NCBI RefSeq assembly: GCF_001486505.1
Contig: NZ_LN909063.1
Span: 310,001-374,000, forward strand
Direction: 5' to 3'
From: Paenibacillus rubinfantis
GTDB taxonomy: Bacteria > Bacillota > Bacilli > Paenibacillales > Paenibacillaceae
Length of the DNA stretch: 64,000 bases
Made by a program: the position numbers and the translations under genes. Within the stretch, counting starts at the first letter, position 1. Every line of letters begins with the position of its first letter. Below the pieces are notes generated by a model. It saw nothing but the letters and a program-made list of their open reading frames with translations. It ran no database searches and was not told the origin of the DNA. Shown piece by piece: positions 52,339-62,010 of this stretch.

Positions 52339-53013
52339 ATGGGATTTCAAGCGGAACATGAGATTTGGCTTCAGGAGCATATGAAATGCAGAACAGGTGA
52401 GCGGCTGGATGCACTCCGGCGAGGGCATGGGTATGGGAATCAGTTGTTCGTCGAGCGGGTTTGGTGGCCGTTGGTGGGACATTTTGACGGGTTGCATCCG
52501 GAGTACGAGGTGAAGGATTGGCGGGGGCGATCCTATTTTGCTGACTTGGTGTGGGTGGTTGGAGCTGTACGGATCGTGTTTGAAATTATGGATTACGGCT
52601 CGCATGGCACGGATCGGACGAAATATCGGTTGGATCTGAATCGGGGGCTGTTTCTGCAGTCCCAAGACTGTCTGCTCTACTATATTGCACTGGACGAGTT
52701 GAAGGAGAATCCTGCGTTTATTCTTTCCTCTTTGCGGAGTATATTGTCACCCTATTTGTCCGTCGTTCAGGGGAACGCTCTACGGACCTATACCAAGATT
52801 GAGAGGGATCTGATGCGTGCCGCTGTTCGCCATCATCGGGTGATTCGCCCGGTGGAGGTAGCGCGCGAACTGGAGCTGCACACGATGACGGTCATTAAAT
52901 ACTGCCGGATCCTAGTGGAAAAAGGAAAGTTCCGCCCAATCGCCACAGGGAGCTCCGGGCGAGTGACTTCTTATGAGTATCTGGGCTCTCTACAGAGCCC
53001 GGATTTGGTCTGA
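52339..53013 (+). CDS. PD-(D/E)XK nuclease-like protein with wHTH (copy 2, altered active site)
   Basis: 224 residues from ATG 52339 (GGAGG upstream). Paralogous to 44130-44813 over its whole length: RVWWPL, HPEYEVKDWRGRSYFADLVW, then FEIMDYGSH and the wHTH ERDLMRAAVRHHRVIRPVEV...MTVIKYCRILVEKGKF. Asp69 and Glu82 are kept, but the lysine of the ExK motif is Met84, so nuclease activity may be lost while DNA binding remains. A ten-element 52-bp palindrome array starts about 30 bp after the stop. Confidence 0.72.
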   Translation: MGFQAEHEIWLQEHMKCRTGERLDALRRGHGYGNQLFVERVWWPLVGHFDGLHPEYEVKDWRGRSYFADLVWVVGAVRIVFEIMDYGSHGTDRTKYRLDLNRGLFLQSQDCLLYYIALDELKENPAFILSSLRSILSPYLSVVQGNALRTYTKIERDLMRAAVRHHRVIRPVEVARELELHTMTVIKYCRILVEKGKFRPIATGSSGRVTSYEYLGSLQSPDLV

Positions 53014-53044
53014 GGGCGAGCCCATGCCCATTGGGCCGAATTGA

Positions 53045-53565
53045 GGGTGACATGGCGAAATGTATTCGAAATTTCATATACATTGGGTCCGCGGCGGGCG
53101 AAAAAGGCCCAATATATATGAAAAATCATATACAATGGGCCGAATTGAGGGTCACATGGCAAAATGTATTCGAAATTTCATATAGAATGCGCCTGTTTGG
53201 CGGGGATCCGGGGGAATGTATACGAAAAATCATATACATTGGGTCCGCGGCGGGCGAAAAAGGCCCAATATATATGAAAAATCATATATATTGGGCCGAG
53301 TTGAGGGTGACATGGCTCAATGTATTCGAAATTTCATATAGAATGAGCCGATTTGGCGGGGATCCAGAGGAATGTATTCGAAAAATCATATACATTGGGT
53401 CCGCGACGGGCGAAAAAGGCCCAATATATATGAAAAATCATATATATTGGGCCGAATTGAGGGTGACATGGCGAAATGTATTCGAAATTTCATATAGAAT
53501 GCGCCTGTTTGGCGGGGATCCAAGGGAATGTATACGAAAAATCATATACATTGGGTCCGCGGCGG
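53045..53565. repeat. Ten-element palindrome array, exact 52-bp period (156-bp superrepeat)
   Basis: Palindromes with core TATAYGA-AAAA-TCATATA are centred at 53071.5 and every 52 bp to 53539.5. Three types alternate: GTATACGAAAAATCATATAC, ATATATGAAAAATCATATAT and GTATTCGAAATTTCATATAG, so the sequence repeats every 156 bp. Type 2 extends to perfect 16-bp arms (GGCCCAATATATATGA, loop AAAA) at 53262-53297 and 53418-53453. Sequence between palindromes is conserved only within the 156-bp unit. Non-coding gap 53014-53617. Confidence 0.9.
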
Positions 53566-53617
53566 CTGACGTTAAAAAGGCGAAGGGTGTCCGAGTATCG
53601 AAGTCGAAGATCTAGGA

Positions 53618-54430
53618 TTACACCAGCTTCTTCCGGAGATAACCGGATATCCAATCCACGAGGGTGATCATTACGATAATGCCGAGCAGGATGATGCCAA
53701 CGCGATCCCAATCTCGCGAGCTGAGAGCGAAGATCAGCGGAGTGCCGATGCCGCCGGCGCCGATGACGCCAAGGATCGTTGCGGAGCGCAGATTGATCTC
53801 GAACCGATACAGCGTGTAGGACAGGAAACCCGGCAGCACTTGGGGCAGCACGGCGTACCACAGGATTTGCAGGCGGTTCGCCCCGGCTGCGATCAACGCT
53901 TCGGTGGGACCGTGATCCATGTTCTCGATCTCGTCGGCGAATAGCTTGCCGAGCATGCCGACCGAATGCAGCCCCAGCGCCAGCACGCCGGCAAAAGCGT
54001 TGGGCCCCACCGCCTTAATGAACAGCAGCGCCATCACGATTTCCGGGAAGGTGCGGACAAAGCTGAGCAGCATTTTGCCGGAGCCGGAGACGAAACGGGA
54101 CTTGCCCCGATTGGCCGCCGCCCAGAAGGCGAACGGCAGGCAGACCAGCGTGGACACAAAGGTGCCCAGAATCGAGATGGTCAACGTCTCGAGCAATCCC
54201 CGCAGCAGATCCTCCCCGTCCGGCAAATAGACGTAGTTCCAATCCGGTGAGAACAAGCCCGAGAGAATGGACTTCGTAATTTGGCCGGCGGTTTCCTTGA
54301 TTCCGTCAAACGGGATACCGGCAAACGCCCAGATATAGAGAAGAAGGAGCAGCACATAAATTAGCCAGCGGTAACGGTTCTTTTTTGGCTTCTGCACTTT
54401 GTGTCGCCAAGTTGTTGCGTTTGTTGTCAT
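53618..54430 (-). CDS. phnE: Phosphonate ABC transporter permease, second subunit
   Basis: 270 residues with six hydrophobic segments and the cytoplasmic loop IENMDHGPTEALIAAGANRLQIL that contacts the ATPase. RFEINLRSATILGVIGAGGIG is a PhnE hallmark. It starts within the last codons of the upstream phnE (ATGA, 4-bp overlap) and is last in the phnD-phnC-phnE-phnE operon. Imports phosphonates or phosphite-like oxyanions. Confidence 0.92.
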   Translation of the reverse strand: MTTNATTWRHKVQKPKKNRYRWLIYVLLLLLYIWAFAGIPFDGIKETAGQITKSILSGLFSPDWNYVYLPDGEDLLRGLLETLTISILGTFVSTLVCLPFAFWAAANRGKSRFVSGSGKMLLSFVRTFPEIVMALLFIKAVGPNAFAGVLALGLHSVGMLGKLFADEIENMDHGPTEALIAAGANRLQILWYAVLPQVLPGFLSYTLYRFEINLRSATILGVIGAGGIGTPLIFALSSRDWDRVGIILLGIIVMITLVDWISGYLRKKLV

Positions 54431-55416
54431 AACATTTTCTCCCGTAGTTTGGTGCTTACATAATCAATCAACAGGACGACCGCGAGCGTGAACAAGATGA
54501 TCATACACGTCTTGTCATACTCCAGGAAACCTAAGGTGACTTCGTAGTAATGGCCGATCCCGCCGGCCCCAACGAGACCCAGCACCGCCGCGGCGCGAAC
54601 GTTAATTTCGAACGTGTATAACACGTAGGAAATAAAATGGGCCTGGATTTGCGGCACAACGCCAAAGGCGATCCGCTGCACGGACGTGGCCCCGACGGAC
54701 GTCATCGCTTCCAGCGGCCCGCGGTCGATCGTCTCCAGCGCTTCGTACGTCAGTTTGGCGATCAAGCCAAACGAGAAAACGGTCAGCGCCATCATGCCGG
54801 GCAGCGGGCCAAGTCCAAAGATGGCGACAAAGATCGCCGCCAGCAGCAGGTCCGGAATCGTCCGCACGAGGTTTAGCAGGAATCGGACGGGCTGGTAGAT
54901 CCAGGCGCTGCGGCTGAGGTTGGAGGCGCAGAGCAGCGCCACCGGTACGGCAAGGATGGCGCCGAAGGTTGTTCCGATCAACGCCATGCGGATCGTCTCT
55001 AGCATCGCCGGCACGATATTGTCGAAGTAGCTCCACTTCGGCGGGAACATCTCCCGCAGCAGGTCCAGCATGTTTGGCGAGCCCTGGATTAGCTTGCTCA
55101 GCGAGGCGTCGGTGTCCACAGCGCTCCCCCACAGCAGGAGCAGGATGATCGCGGCGGTTAAATAATGCTTCAGCTTACCGGGAGCTGGCGGCCGACTGCG
55201 GTTTAAACCGACTTGGCCGGACAGGTTAGTGCTTAGTCTGGCGTTAGTGTTGGCGTTAGTGTTAATGCTGGCGTTATGATTGGCGCTAGTACTAGCGCTG
55301 GCATCGGCTCTAGTATAGATATTGGTGCCAGTATGGGCTTTGGAATTCGTAGCATCGGTATTCGTAGCATCGGTATTCGTAGTCTTGGTATTTGCACGTG
55401 GATTCGTGTTCATCAA
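54427..55416 (-). CDS. phnE: Phosphonate ABC transporter permease, first subunit with repeat-rich N-terminal extension
   Basis: 329 residues. The permease proper begins near residue 82 ([17 protein letters not shown]) and shows six helices, [20 protein letters not shown] and [21 protein letters not shown]. The first 75 residues are a low-complexity Asn/Thr/Ala tail ([24 protein letters not shown]) encoded by short DNA repeats at 55205-55410. PhnE proteins normally lack such a tail. Overlaps phnC by 4 bp. Confidence 0.88.
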   Translation of the reverse strand: MMNTNPRANTKTTNTDATNTDATNSKAHTGTNIYTRADASASTSANHNASINTNANTNARLSTNLSGQVGLNRSRPPAPGKLKHYLTAAIILLLLWGSAVDTDASLSKLIQGSPNMLDLLREMFPPKWSYFDNIVPAMLETIRMALIGTTFGAILAVPVALLCASNLSRSAWIYQPVRFLLNLVRTIPDLLLAAIFVAIFGLGPLPGMMALTVFSFGLIAKLTYEALETIDRGPLEAMTSVGATSVQRIAFGVVPQIQAHFISYVLYTFEINVRAAAVLGLVGAGGIGHYYEVTLGFLEYDKTCMIILFTLAVVLLIDYVSTKLREKML

Positions 55417-56213
55417 GCCTGCGCCTCCAGCACCTGCGGCCCCGGGAGCCGGCTGGCCAGCAGCTCTTCCCGGTCGATCGCACGGCCGTAAATTTCCGCG
55501 AACCGCTCGTCCGTCGCCTCCGACACGGGCCCGTCGAAGACAACCTGCCCCGCGCGGAGCCCGATGATGCGTGTGGCGTAGCTGCGCGCTAGATCGATAA
55601 AATGCAGGTTCACGATCGTCGTAATGCCAAGCTCAACGTTGATGCGTTTCAAATCATCCATAACCTGCTTGGTCGTCAAAGGATCCAGGGACGCCACGGG
55701 CTCGTCGGCGAGGATGATTTTGGCCTCCTGCGCCAATACGCGGGCGATCGCCACCCGCTGCTGCTGCCCGCCGGAGAGCTGGTCGGCCCGGGCGTAGGCT
55801 TTTTCCACGATATTTACGCGCTCCAGCGCCTGAAAAGCTAACTCCACATCGGCCTCCGGAAAACGGCCAAACAGCGTACGCAGCGTGGAATGGTAGCCAA
55901 CTCGGCCGGCCAACACGTTGCGCAGCACGGAGGAGCGCTTCACGAGATTGAAGCTTTGGAAGATCATGCCGATGTTGCGGCGAATCAGCCGCAGCGGCTT
56001 GCCGGCGGCTTGCGTGATCGACTTGCCGTCGATGAGGATGTCGCCTTCCGAGATATCGTGCAGCCGGTTCATAGACCGCAGCAGCGTCGACTTGCCGGCA
56101 CCGGACAAGCCCACGATAGCCACGAATTCGCCGGGCTCGATCTTCAAGTTGATTTGATCCAGCCCTTTGGTGCCGTTCGGATACGTTTTGGAAACATTGC
56201 GTAGTTCTATCAC
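55413..56213 (-). CDS. phnC: Phosphonate ABC transporter ATP-binding protein
   Basis: 266 residues from GTG 56213 behind AAAAAAGGAGCC. Walker [11 protein letters not shown]-loop [10 protein letters not shown], signature [17 protein letters not shown] and Walker [13 protein letters not shown] are intact, with the His in [34 protein letters not shown] is typical of PhnC. Second gene of the operon, separated from phnD by a hairpin. Confidence 0.93.
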   Translation of the reverse strand: MIELRNVSKTYPNGTKGLDQINLKIEPGEFVAIVGLSGAGKSTLLRSMNRLHDISEGDILIDGKSITQAAGKPLRLIRRNIGMIFQSFNLVKRSSVLRNVLAGRVGYHSTLRTLFGRFPEADVELAFQALERVNIVEKAYARADQLSGGQQQRVAIARVLAQEAKIILADEPVASLDPLTTKQVMDDLKRINVELGITTIVNLHFIDLARSYATRIIGLRAGQVVFDGPVSEATDERFAEIYGRAIDREELLASRLPGPQVLEAQA

Positions 56214-56247
56214 GTTTGGGCTCCTTTTTTCACAAAAAATAATCTGG

Positions 56248-56291
56248 AAAAACGCACAGCCAGCCGGGAGCACACGGCGCTCCGACTGGCT
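56248..56291 (-). terminator. Hairpin between phnD and phnC
   Basis: On the minus strand AGCCAGTCGGAGC pairs with GCTCCCGGCTGGCT, followed by GTGCGTTTTT. Probably a partial terminator or RNA-stabilising stem that allows more binding protein than transporter. Confidence 0.65.
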
Positions 56292-56325
56292 TGCAAGGGA
56301 TATTCGACAAATTTCGTATAATCGC

Positions 56326-57339
56326 CTATTCCGTTTTGATCTTTTCGTTATACTCGCGGACGATGTCGAACACGCTGTCGTTGGATTCGACATAACCTTC
56401 ATGCGTGTAGATATCCGCGATGATTTGGTGCCCTTCCGGATCTTTGCCGATTTCGATGAAGGCATCCTTCAGCTTTTGCACCCATTCAGCGTTCATGTCG
56501 GAACGGACGGAGATCGTATCGTTCGGGATCGGCTCCGTAAAGGCCAATACGCGAGTGTCTTCAAACACTTTCGGATAATCCTTTACAACGGTGTTGCGGG
56601 CATCCTGGAAGATCGCCGCGGCATCCACATCGCCGTTCAAGACCGCAATTACGCCTTGGTCATGTCCTTTCACGGTGATCGGCTCCACGTCGGACAACGG
56701 ATCTAAGCCCGCTTCTTGAAGCTTGGCAGCCGGCCATACATAACCAGCGGAAGACGTTACGTTTTGGTAGGCGATTTTTTTGCCTTTCATGTCGGCCACG
56801 GATTGGATGTCGGAATCTTTTTTGACGATGATCATCGATTTGTAGAAATCCACCAGCTCATCCGTAGGTGCACCGGTCTCATCCTGCACCCCGTAGCGTT
56901 GCGCCTGCAAAATCACTTCGGCAGCGCCCTTATCCTTAGCCAGCACGTAAGCCGTCGGAGGCAAGAAGCCGACATCCACTTGCTTGGAAGCCATCGCTTC
57001 GATAATCGTATTGTAGTCCGTCGACACGCTGACTTTCACTGGAATCCCCAGACGGTCGGACAGCAGCTTCTCCAGCGGCTTGGCCTTGGCTTCGAGCGTA
57101 TCGGCGTTTTGCGAAGGCACGAATTGGACGGTTAGCGTTTCAGGAACATAGCCGGTATCTGCAGGTGTAGCTGCTGCATTCGCGGCTGCGTTCGTTCCGG
57201 CGTTAGATGCGGCGTCCGTTTGGCCGGATTCGGCCGACGCGTTCCCGCTGGTGTTCGCCGGAGCGTTGCTCCCGCAAGCGCTCAGGATCACGGAGAATGT
57301 CAAAAATAAAGGCAAAGCAAACTTAGCAATCTTGTTCAA
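56326..57339 (-). CDS. phnD: Phosphonate ABC transporter substrate-binding protein
   Basis: 337 residues from TTG 57339 behind GGAGG. Lipobox ILSACGS (Cys about 21), then an Ala/Asn/Thr-rich linker, then the PhnD fold: [60 protein letters not shown] and [14 protein letters not shown]. Outer-membrane-leaflet lipoprotein that captures phosphonate or a related compound. First gene of the phn operon. Divergent from a phosphoesterase gene, consistent with phosphorus scavenging. Confidence 0.93.
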   Translation of the reverse strand: MNKIAKFALPLFLTFSVILSACGSNAPANTSGNASAESGQTDAASNAGTNAAANAAATPADTGYVPETLTVQFVPSQNADTLEAKAKPLEKLLSDRLGIPVKVSVSTDYNTIIEAMASKQVDVGFLPPTAYVLAKDKGAAEVILQAQRYGVQDETGAPTDELVDFYKSMIIVKKDSDIQSVADMKGKKIAYQNVTSSAGYVWPAAKLQEAGLDPLSDVEPITVKGHDQGVIAVLNGDVDAAAIFQDARNTVVKDYPKVFEDTRVLAFTEPIPNDTISVRSDMNAEWVQKLKDAFIEIGKDPEGHQIIADIYTHEGYVESNDSVFDIVREYNEKIKTE

Positions 57340-57428
57340 GCGTATGACCTCCACTATTCTCATTTTTAGGTTACGAGATCACTATAAAAGAGATTTATTA
57401 ACCCGCCGTCAAAGGGAAGGTGGAAGTA

Positions 57429-57457
57429 TGTAAAAACTCCTTTTTCAGGAGTTTACA
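57429..57457. promoter_or_regulatory. Inverted repeat in the phnD/phosphoesterase gap
   Basis: TGTAAAAACTCCT - TTTTC - AGGAGTTTACA, near-perfect arms with one extra A. It may be an operator shared by both divergent units or a leader hairpin. TTTACA resembles half of a PhoP box, but the required 11-bp-spaced repeats were not seen. Confidence 0.45.
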
Positions 57458-57519
57458 AACTTTGCGATCTTCGTTGCTAGAATGAGAAGTGCAATGAATT
57501 GAAATCCGAGGTGAAGGTG

Positions 57520-59151
57520 ATGGAACAACATACGGATCGTAAAACAGGGGTTATCCCGTTGAGTCAGGAGGAAGTCCTCTGCAAAATCCTTGTCACGAGC
57601 GACATCCACGGCTACATTTATCCAACGGATTATCGCACGGACGAAGAACGTCCGCTCGGTCTGGCCAAGCTGGCCACCCTCATAAGGCGCGAGCGCATGC
57701 ATACGCCTGGCTTACTGCTGATCGATAACGGGGATGTCATTCAAGGGACGCCGCTCTGCACATTTCATGTCAAAAATCACCCCAACGACGTCCACCCGTC
57801 CATCGCGGCCATGAACCTGCTGGGGTATGACGCCGCGGTGCCCGGGAACCATGAGTTTAATTACGGGCAAGAGCTGTTGGGGAAGGCGATAAAGGATGCC
57901 CGCTTTCCGTGGCTGTCGGCGGGGATTTTAACGGAAGAGACGGGGGAAACAGCGTTTGGCAAGCCGTACGTGGTGAAGACCACCCCAGAGGGCGTGAGAA
58001 TCGCGGTCTTGGGCGTCACAACGCACTATATCCCGCACTGGGAGCACCCCCGGCATATCGCCGGTTGGACGTTTCAGGACGCGCTGGAGACGGTGAAAAC
58101 CTGGGTTCCCCGCATCCGGGAAGCGGAACAGCCGGATTTGATGGTGGTCAGCTATCATGGCGGGTTCGAGCGGGATTTGGCGACGGCGGAGCCGACAGAA
58201 CGGTTAACCGGCGAAAATCAAGGCTACGCGATATGCCTGGAGGTACCAGGCATCGACGTGTTGATTACGGGGCATCAGCACCGGATGATTGCGGGCGAGG
58301 TCGGCGGGGTTACGGTGATCCAGCCGGGGACAGGCGGACAAGCGTTAGGCCAAATCTCCGTCCGCTTTAAGCGCGGGGCGGATGGACAATGGAGTGTCCG
58401 CAACAAAACGGCGGAGCTGCTCGTTCCGGATGCCGCCCTGGAGGCGGATGCCGAGGTGCTGGAGCTCGCACGGCCGCTGGAATCAGCCACGCAAGCCTGG
58501 CTGGATCAGCCGATCGGCCGGGTGGAGGGCGATATGACGATCATGAACCCGTTCGCCTGCCGTTTGGCGGACCATCCGTTTATGGAGTTCGTCAACCGGG
58601 TGCAGATGGAGGCCGCCGGGGTAGAGGTCTCGAACGCCGCGTTGCTGAGCGAGGCATCCAAAGGATTTGCCGACAGCATCACGTTGCGGGACGTACTGAC
58701 GAACTTCATGTACCCCAATACGTTAACCGTCCTGCGCTTGATCGGGAAGGATATCCGGGAGGCGTTAGAGCAGACGGCGAACTATTTCGTTTTGGACGCG
58801 GGCGGTGAAATTGCGGTGAATCCGGCGTATATCCAGCCGAAGGCCCAGCACTATAATTACGACATGTGGGAAGGTATCGAATACGAGTTAGACATTACCC
58901 GGCCTGTTGGACAACGGGTCGTGAAGCTGACCCGGAACGGAGCGCCGCTGCAGGACGAGGCTGATGTCGATGTCGTGATGAACAATTACCGCGCCGGCGG
59001 GGGCGGCGATTACGAAATGTATCGAGGCAAGCCGGTAGTGAAGGAGATCCAGACCGACATGGCGGAGCTGGTGGCGGAATACATTCAGCGGTACGGGACA
59101 ATCCATGCCACCTGCGATGGGAACTGGAGAGTGGTCAAGGGATCGCCTTGA
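57520..59151 (+). CDS. Bifunctional 2',3'-cyclic-nucleotide phosphodiesterase/5'-nucleotidase-type metallophosphoesterase
   Basis: 543 residues from ATG 57520 (GAGGTGAAGG upstream). Metallophosphoesterase motifs are in order: TSDIHGYIYP, IDNGDVIQGTPL, PGNHEFNYG, VVSYHGGFERD and ITGHQHRM. A C-terminal 5'-nucleotidase domain follows (about 340-530, LTNFMYPNTLTVLRLIG, NNYRAGGGGDYEMY). There is no signal peptide or wall anchor, so this member should be cytoplasmic. It releases phosphate from nucleotides; location beside phn genes fits phosphorus recycling. Confidence 0.9.
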   Translation: MEQHTDRKTGVIPLSQEEVLCKILVTSDIHGYIYPTDYRTDEERPLGLAKLATLIRRERMHTPGLLLIDNGDVIQGTPLCTFHVKNHPNDVHPSIAAMNLLGYDAAVPGNHEFNYGQELLGKAIKDARFPWLSAGILTEETGETAFGKPYVVKTTPEGVRIAVLGVTTHYIPHWEHPRHIAGWTFQDALETVKTWVPRIREAEQPDLMVVSYHGGFERDLATAEPTERLTGENQGYAICLEVPGIDVLITGHQHRMIAGEVGGVTVIQPGTGGQALGQISVRFKRGADGQWSVRNKTAELLVPDAALEADAEVLELARPLESATQAWLDQPIGRVEGDMTIMNPFACRLADHPFMEFVNRVQMEAAGVEVSNAALLSEASKGFADSITLRDVLTNFMYPNTLTVLRLIGKDIREALEQTANYFVLDAGGEIAVNPAYIQPKAQHYNYDMWEGIEYELDITRPVGQRVVKLTRNGAPLQDEADVDVVMNNYRAGGGGDYEMYRGKPVVKEIQTDMAELVAEYIQRYGTIHATCDGNWRVVKGSP

Positions 59152-59208
59152 GACGGCGTTTTCTGGTACAATGCATGCATGGATACCCAACGTCTAGGAG
59201 ATGTCTCT

Positions 59209-59796
59209 ATGCCCGCTTCTGCCTCCTCCATCCTGACCGCCGTTTTGCTCCTCTTCCTGCTGATGGCGGCGGTGGCGATCGTTTATCAAAGCTGGCGAAA
59301 CGGCATTTCGCCCATGCCTGCTTCCGCTGCAGTCCGTCAGGCGGTTGTCCGGGAGCTCTTAGAGTTGGCACGTGCCGCGCCTCTTGAGGGAAAGGCTCCG
59401 CGGGTTCCTATCTCCCCCATCGTGGAGGCGGGAGCCGGCTGGGGAACGCTGGCCTTGGCCTTAGCGAAGGTCAATCCGGACTGGCGGATCGTTGGGATTG
59501 AGAATTCGCTGATCCCTTGGTTATTTTCCCGATTGGGTTTGCCGAGGAGGGTCTATCCTCAAGTTCAATTTGTACGGGGAGATTTATACGAGTTTTCTTA
59601 CGAGACGGCGGGGACGGTGATCTGTTACCTGTACCCTGCGGCGATGCGGCGGCTGGATCCCCTGCTTCGCAAGCAGCTCGCCCCGGGTGCCCGGGTGATT
59701 AGCATTTGCTTTGCCCTGCCGGGCTGGCAGCCGAGAGAGGTCGTCACCTGCGGGGATTTGTACCGGACTAAAATTTATATCTACGAGAAAGACTAG
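59209..59796 (+). CDS. Membrane-anchored methyltransferase-like protein
   Basis: 195 residues from ATG 59209 (GGAG upstream). One N-terminal transmembrane helix (about 6-27), then a Rossmann methyltransferase core with motif I IVEAGAGWGTLALALAKV, acidic end of strand 2 in IVGIENSLIPW and VQFVRGDLYEF. The chain is short and resembles SAM-dependent proteins with a TM anchor found in Paenibacillus; the substrate is unknown. Six bases separate it from the next gene. Confidence 0.75.
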   Translation: MPASASSILTAVLLLFLLMAAVAIVYQSWRNGISPMPASAAVRQAVVRELLELARAAPLEGKAPRVPISPIVEAGAGWGTLALALAKVNPDWRIVGIENSLIPWLFSRLGLPRRVYPQVQFVRGDLYEFSYETAGTVICYLYPAAMRRLDPLLRKQLAPGARVISICFALPGWQPREVVTCGDLYRTKIYIYEKD

Positions 59797-59832
59797 AGGC
59801 AAATGGAACCTAACATGGCAGGAGTGAACCTA

Positions 59833-60114
59833 GTGAGCGATCAAATCAATGAACAGGAGCTTGTCCAGTTTATCGCCGAACGATCGAAGGCGAGTGCGGA
59901 CAACATTCGTTTGGTGCTGAAGCACGAAGCCGATTTTATTAATCAGGCCCATCAAAACGCCAAAGGCGACGAGGTAGAGATCGACGGCGATGAGTTGGTG
60001 GATTATGTTCTAAGCCGGAGCGACGTGAAGCTCGACGAATTAACCGTGGAAACCATCCTGGACGTGGAGATGGATTATTTGACGGAGCACGGGCTCGCCG
60101 GATACCTCGATTAG
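59833..60114 (+). CDS. Small acidic protein of unknown function
   Basis: 93 residues from GTG 59833 behind AGGAGTG; the frame also has ATG 59803 and 59815, without good ribosome sites. Predicted helical and acidic (INEQELVQFIAERSKASADN, EIDGDELVDYVLSRSDVKLD). No family recognised. Probably co-transcribed with the methyltransferase-like gene; ends in a terminator. Confidence 0.65.
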   Translation: MSDQINEQELVQFIAERSKASADNIRLVLKHEADFINQAHQNAKGDEVEIDGDELVDYVLSRSDVKLDELTVETILDVEMDYLTEHGLAGYLD

Positions 60115-60130
60115 TCCGAAAAATATTTAT

Positions 60131-60172
60131 AGCCCAGGCCCCTAAATTCTGGGGGCGCTGGGCTTTCCTTTT
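60131..60172 (+). terminator. Terminator
   Basis: AGCCCAG..CCCC - loop - GGGG..GCTGGGCT then TTCCTTTT. Confidence 0.8.
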
Positions 60173-60232
60173 CTACAAAAAGTAAACGATCCCCCTTATG
60201 ATTATTTCAAAGTTTGTAAGGGGGCGAGACCT

Positions 60233-61921
60233 ATGCGCATTCGAAGCATCGGGACAAAGATCAATTTCATCGTTATTGGCATGTTGGTAGTCGTATCGGG
60301 GGCAATCGCTTTGGTTGCCGTTGAGCAAATGGAGAGCGGCATCAAGACGTTTGCCACCGCCAAGGCGAAAAGCGATCTGGAGCTGGTTAGCCATTACTTG
60401 GACAGTAAGTATCCTGGTGCTTGGCGCATAGAAGGCGAGCAGTTGACTAAAGGCGACACGATCCTGAGCGGGAACTTCGAAATCGTGGACGAGATCGGAG
60501 AATTGACGGGGGACACGGTGACGATTTTTCAAGGGGACACGCGCGTTTCGACTAACGTATTGGCCGATGGGGAGCGGGCCGTTGGTACGAAGGTATCCGA
60601 TAAGGTGGCTGACATTGTCCTAAAAGGCGGGAACAGCTACTACGGGGAAGCGGTGGTGGTCGGCAAGACGTACCAGGCTGCGTATCAGCCAATCCAAACC
60701 GAGAACGGCGAGGTCATCGGCATCTTGTACGTGGGAGCACCGCAGCACTTAATCGATACGATCCGCGGGACGTTTATTCAGCACTTTGCCATCGTTTTTG
60801 CTGCTGCACTTGCGATTTCGATCCTGTTGATTTTGACCTATATGCGCGGTATGAAAAAACGGCTTAGCCGGTTGGCCGTAGCGATGGAAAAAGCGGGTGC
60901 CGGTGATTTTACGGCCTCGGTCCACGACAAGTCGGGGGATGAGATTGGGCAGCTTAGCACGGGCTATAATCAGATGGGCGCCAACCTGCGGCAACTGGTG
61001 CAGCAAGGGCTATTTGCCTCGGACAAGGTGACCGAGGCGGCGCGGCAACTGCACACGGTTGCGGAGCAAACCAATGCGGATTCGGCTCGCATCGCGGCTT
61101 CGATCGAGCAGGTCGCCGCCGGGGCGGAAAGCCAGACGATGAGCACAGCGGAGAATGCCCGTGCGATGGAGGAGATCGCGATTGGCGTGCAGCATATCGC
61201 CGAGCATGCCTCCGAAGCCGCCGAGCTGGCGGGGCAATCCCGGCAACAGGCCGCTGACGGCGGCGATCAAGTTCGCAGAACGGTGGCGCAGATGGAATCG
61301 ATCGACCGCTCCGTCCAAGCTAGCAGCGCGCTCGTTCGGTTGCTGAACGAAAAATCGCAGGAGATCGCCATGATGGTTGAGGCGATTCGGGGTATCTCCC
61401 AGCAGACGAATCTGCTGGCGCTAAACGCATCGATCGAGGCCGCTCGTGCCGGTGAGGAAGGACGTGGCTTCGCCGTTGTCGCCTCCGAAGTCCGCAAGCT
61501 GGCGGAGCAGTCGGAGGCATCGTCGGAGCGGATCGCCGAGGTGATGACGCAGATCGATACCGATATCAAGCAATCGCTGGATGCGATGGATCGAGTGATC
61601 GAGGAGGTCGAGTCGGGCCTCGCGTTAACGCAGGAAACGGATCGCAGCTTCGCCGGCATCGCCGCCTCGAACGGAGAGATCGCCGACCAGATCGAGCAGC
61701 TCGCCGCAACGGCCCAGCAGATGTCCGCCGGCATCGAGGAAGTGACGGCTTCCGTCCACGTCATTGCGGACATCGCGCAAAGCTCGGGCGCCGCCGCCCA
61801 GGAAGTGAGCAACGCCTCGGCTAACCAGCTGTCATCGATCGCGGACATCAACGCCTCTTGCGCTTCGCTCTCGGCAGTATCGGACGAGCTGCAGCGGGTG
61901 TTGGGCAAGTTTAGAGTGTAA
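60233..61921 (+). CDS. Methyl-accepting chemotaxis protein
   Basis: 562 residues. TM1 (11-30), an extracytoplasmic Cache-type domain (about 35-175, [20 protein letters not shown] and [19 protein letters not shown]), TM2 (about 182-204), HAMP (205-260) and the signalling domain with hairpin tip [20 protein letters not shown]...[20 protein letters not shown]. It senses a small ligand outside the cell and signals to CheA/CheW. Orphan: no che genes nearby. GGGGGCGAG precedes ATG 60233. Confidence 0.95.
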   Translation: MRIRSIGTKINFIVIGMLVVVSGAIALVAVEQMESGIKTFATAKAKSDLELVSHYLDSKYPGAWRIEGEQLTKGDTILSGNFEIVDEIGELTGDTVTIFQGDTRVSTNVLADGERAVGTKVSDKVADIVLKGGNSYYGEAVVVGKTYQAAYQPIQTENGEVIGILYVGAPQHLIDTIRGTFIQHFAIVFAAALAISILLILTYMRGMKKRLSRLAVAMEKAGAGDFTASVHDKSGDEIGQLSTGYNQMGANLRQLVQQGLFASDKVTEAARQLHTVAEQTNADSARIAASIEQVAAGAESQTMSTAENARAMEEIAIGVQHIAEHASEAAELAGQSRQQAADGGDQVRRTVAQMESIDRSVQASSALVRLLNEKSQEIAMMVEAIRGISQQTNLLALNASIEAARAGEEGRGFAVVASEVRKLAEQSEASSERIAEVMTQIDTDIKQSLDAMDRVIEEVESGLALTQETDRSFAGIAASNGEIADQIEQLAATAQQMSAGIEEVTASVHVIADIAQSSGAAAQEVSNASANQLSSIADINASCASLSAVSDELQRVLGKFRV

Positions 61922-61957
61922 GTGAATGGTTGTAGGGCCGTATGGCCGCATGTCCGG

Positions 61958-62009
61958 TGCCCGCGTCGAAGCTTCCAGAGGGGGGCTTTTGCGCGGGCAT
62001 CGTCGTTTT
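61958..62009 (+). terminator. Terminator of the chemoreceptor gene
   Basis: TGCCCGCG and CGCGGGCA enclose an inner stem, followed by TCGTCGTTTTA. Confidence 0.65.
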
Positions 62010-62010
62010 A

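Noticed and set aside
53045..53565. CRISPR array
   Set aside because: Spacing is regular, but repeats come in three alternating variants, spacers recur every 156 bp, and no cas gene is present in the window.
53031..53615. 194-codon reading frame with 52-residue repeats
   Set aside because: No ribosome site; the openness follows from the 156-bp period being a multiple of three, and differences between units change amino acids freely.
57360..57519. PhoP (Pho box) site between phnD and the phosphoesterase gene
   Set aside because: Only isolated TTTACA-like half sites are present, not the repeated, 11-bp-spaced motifs needed.
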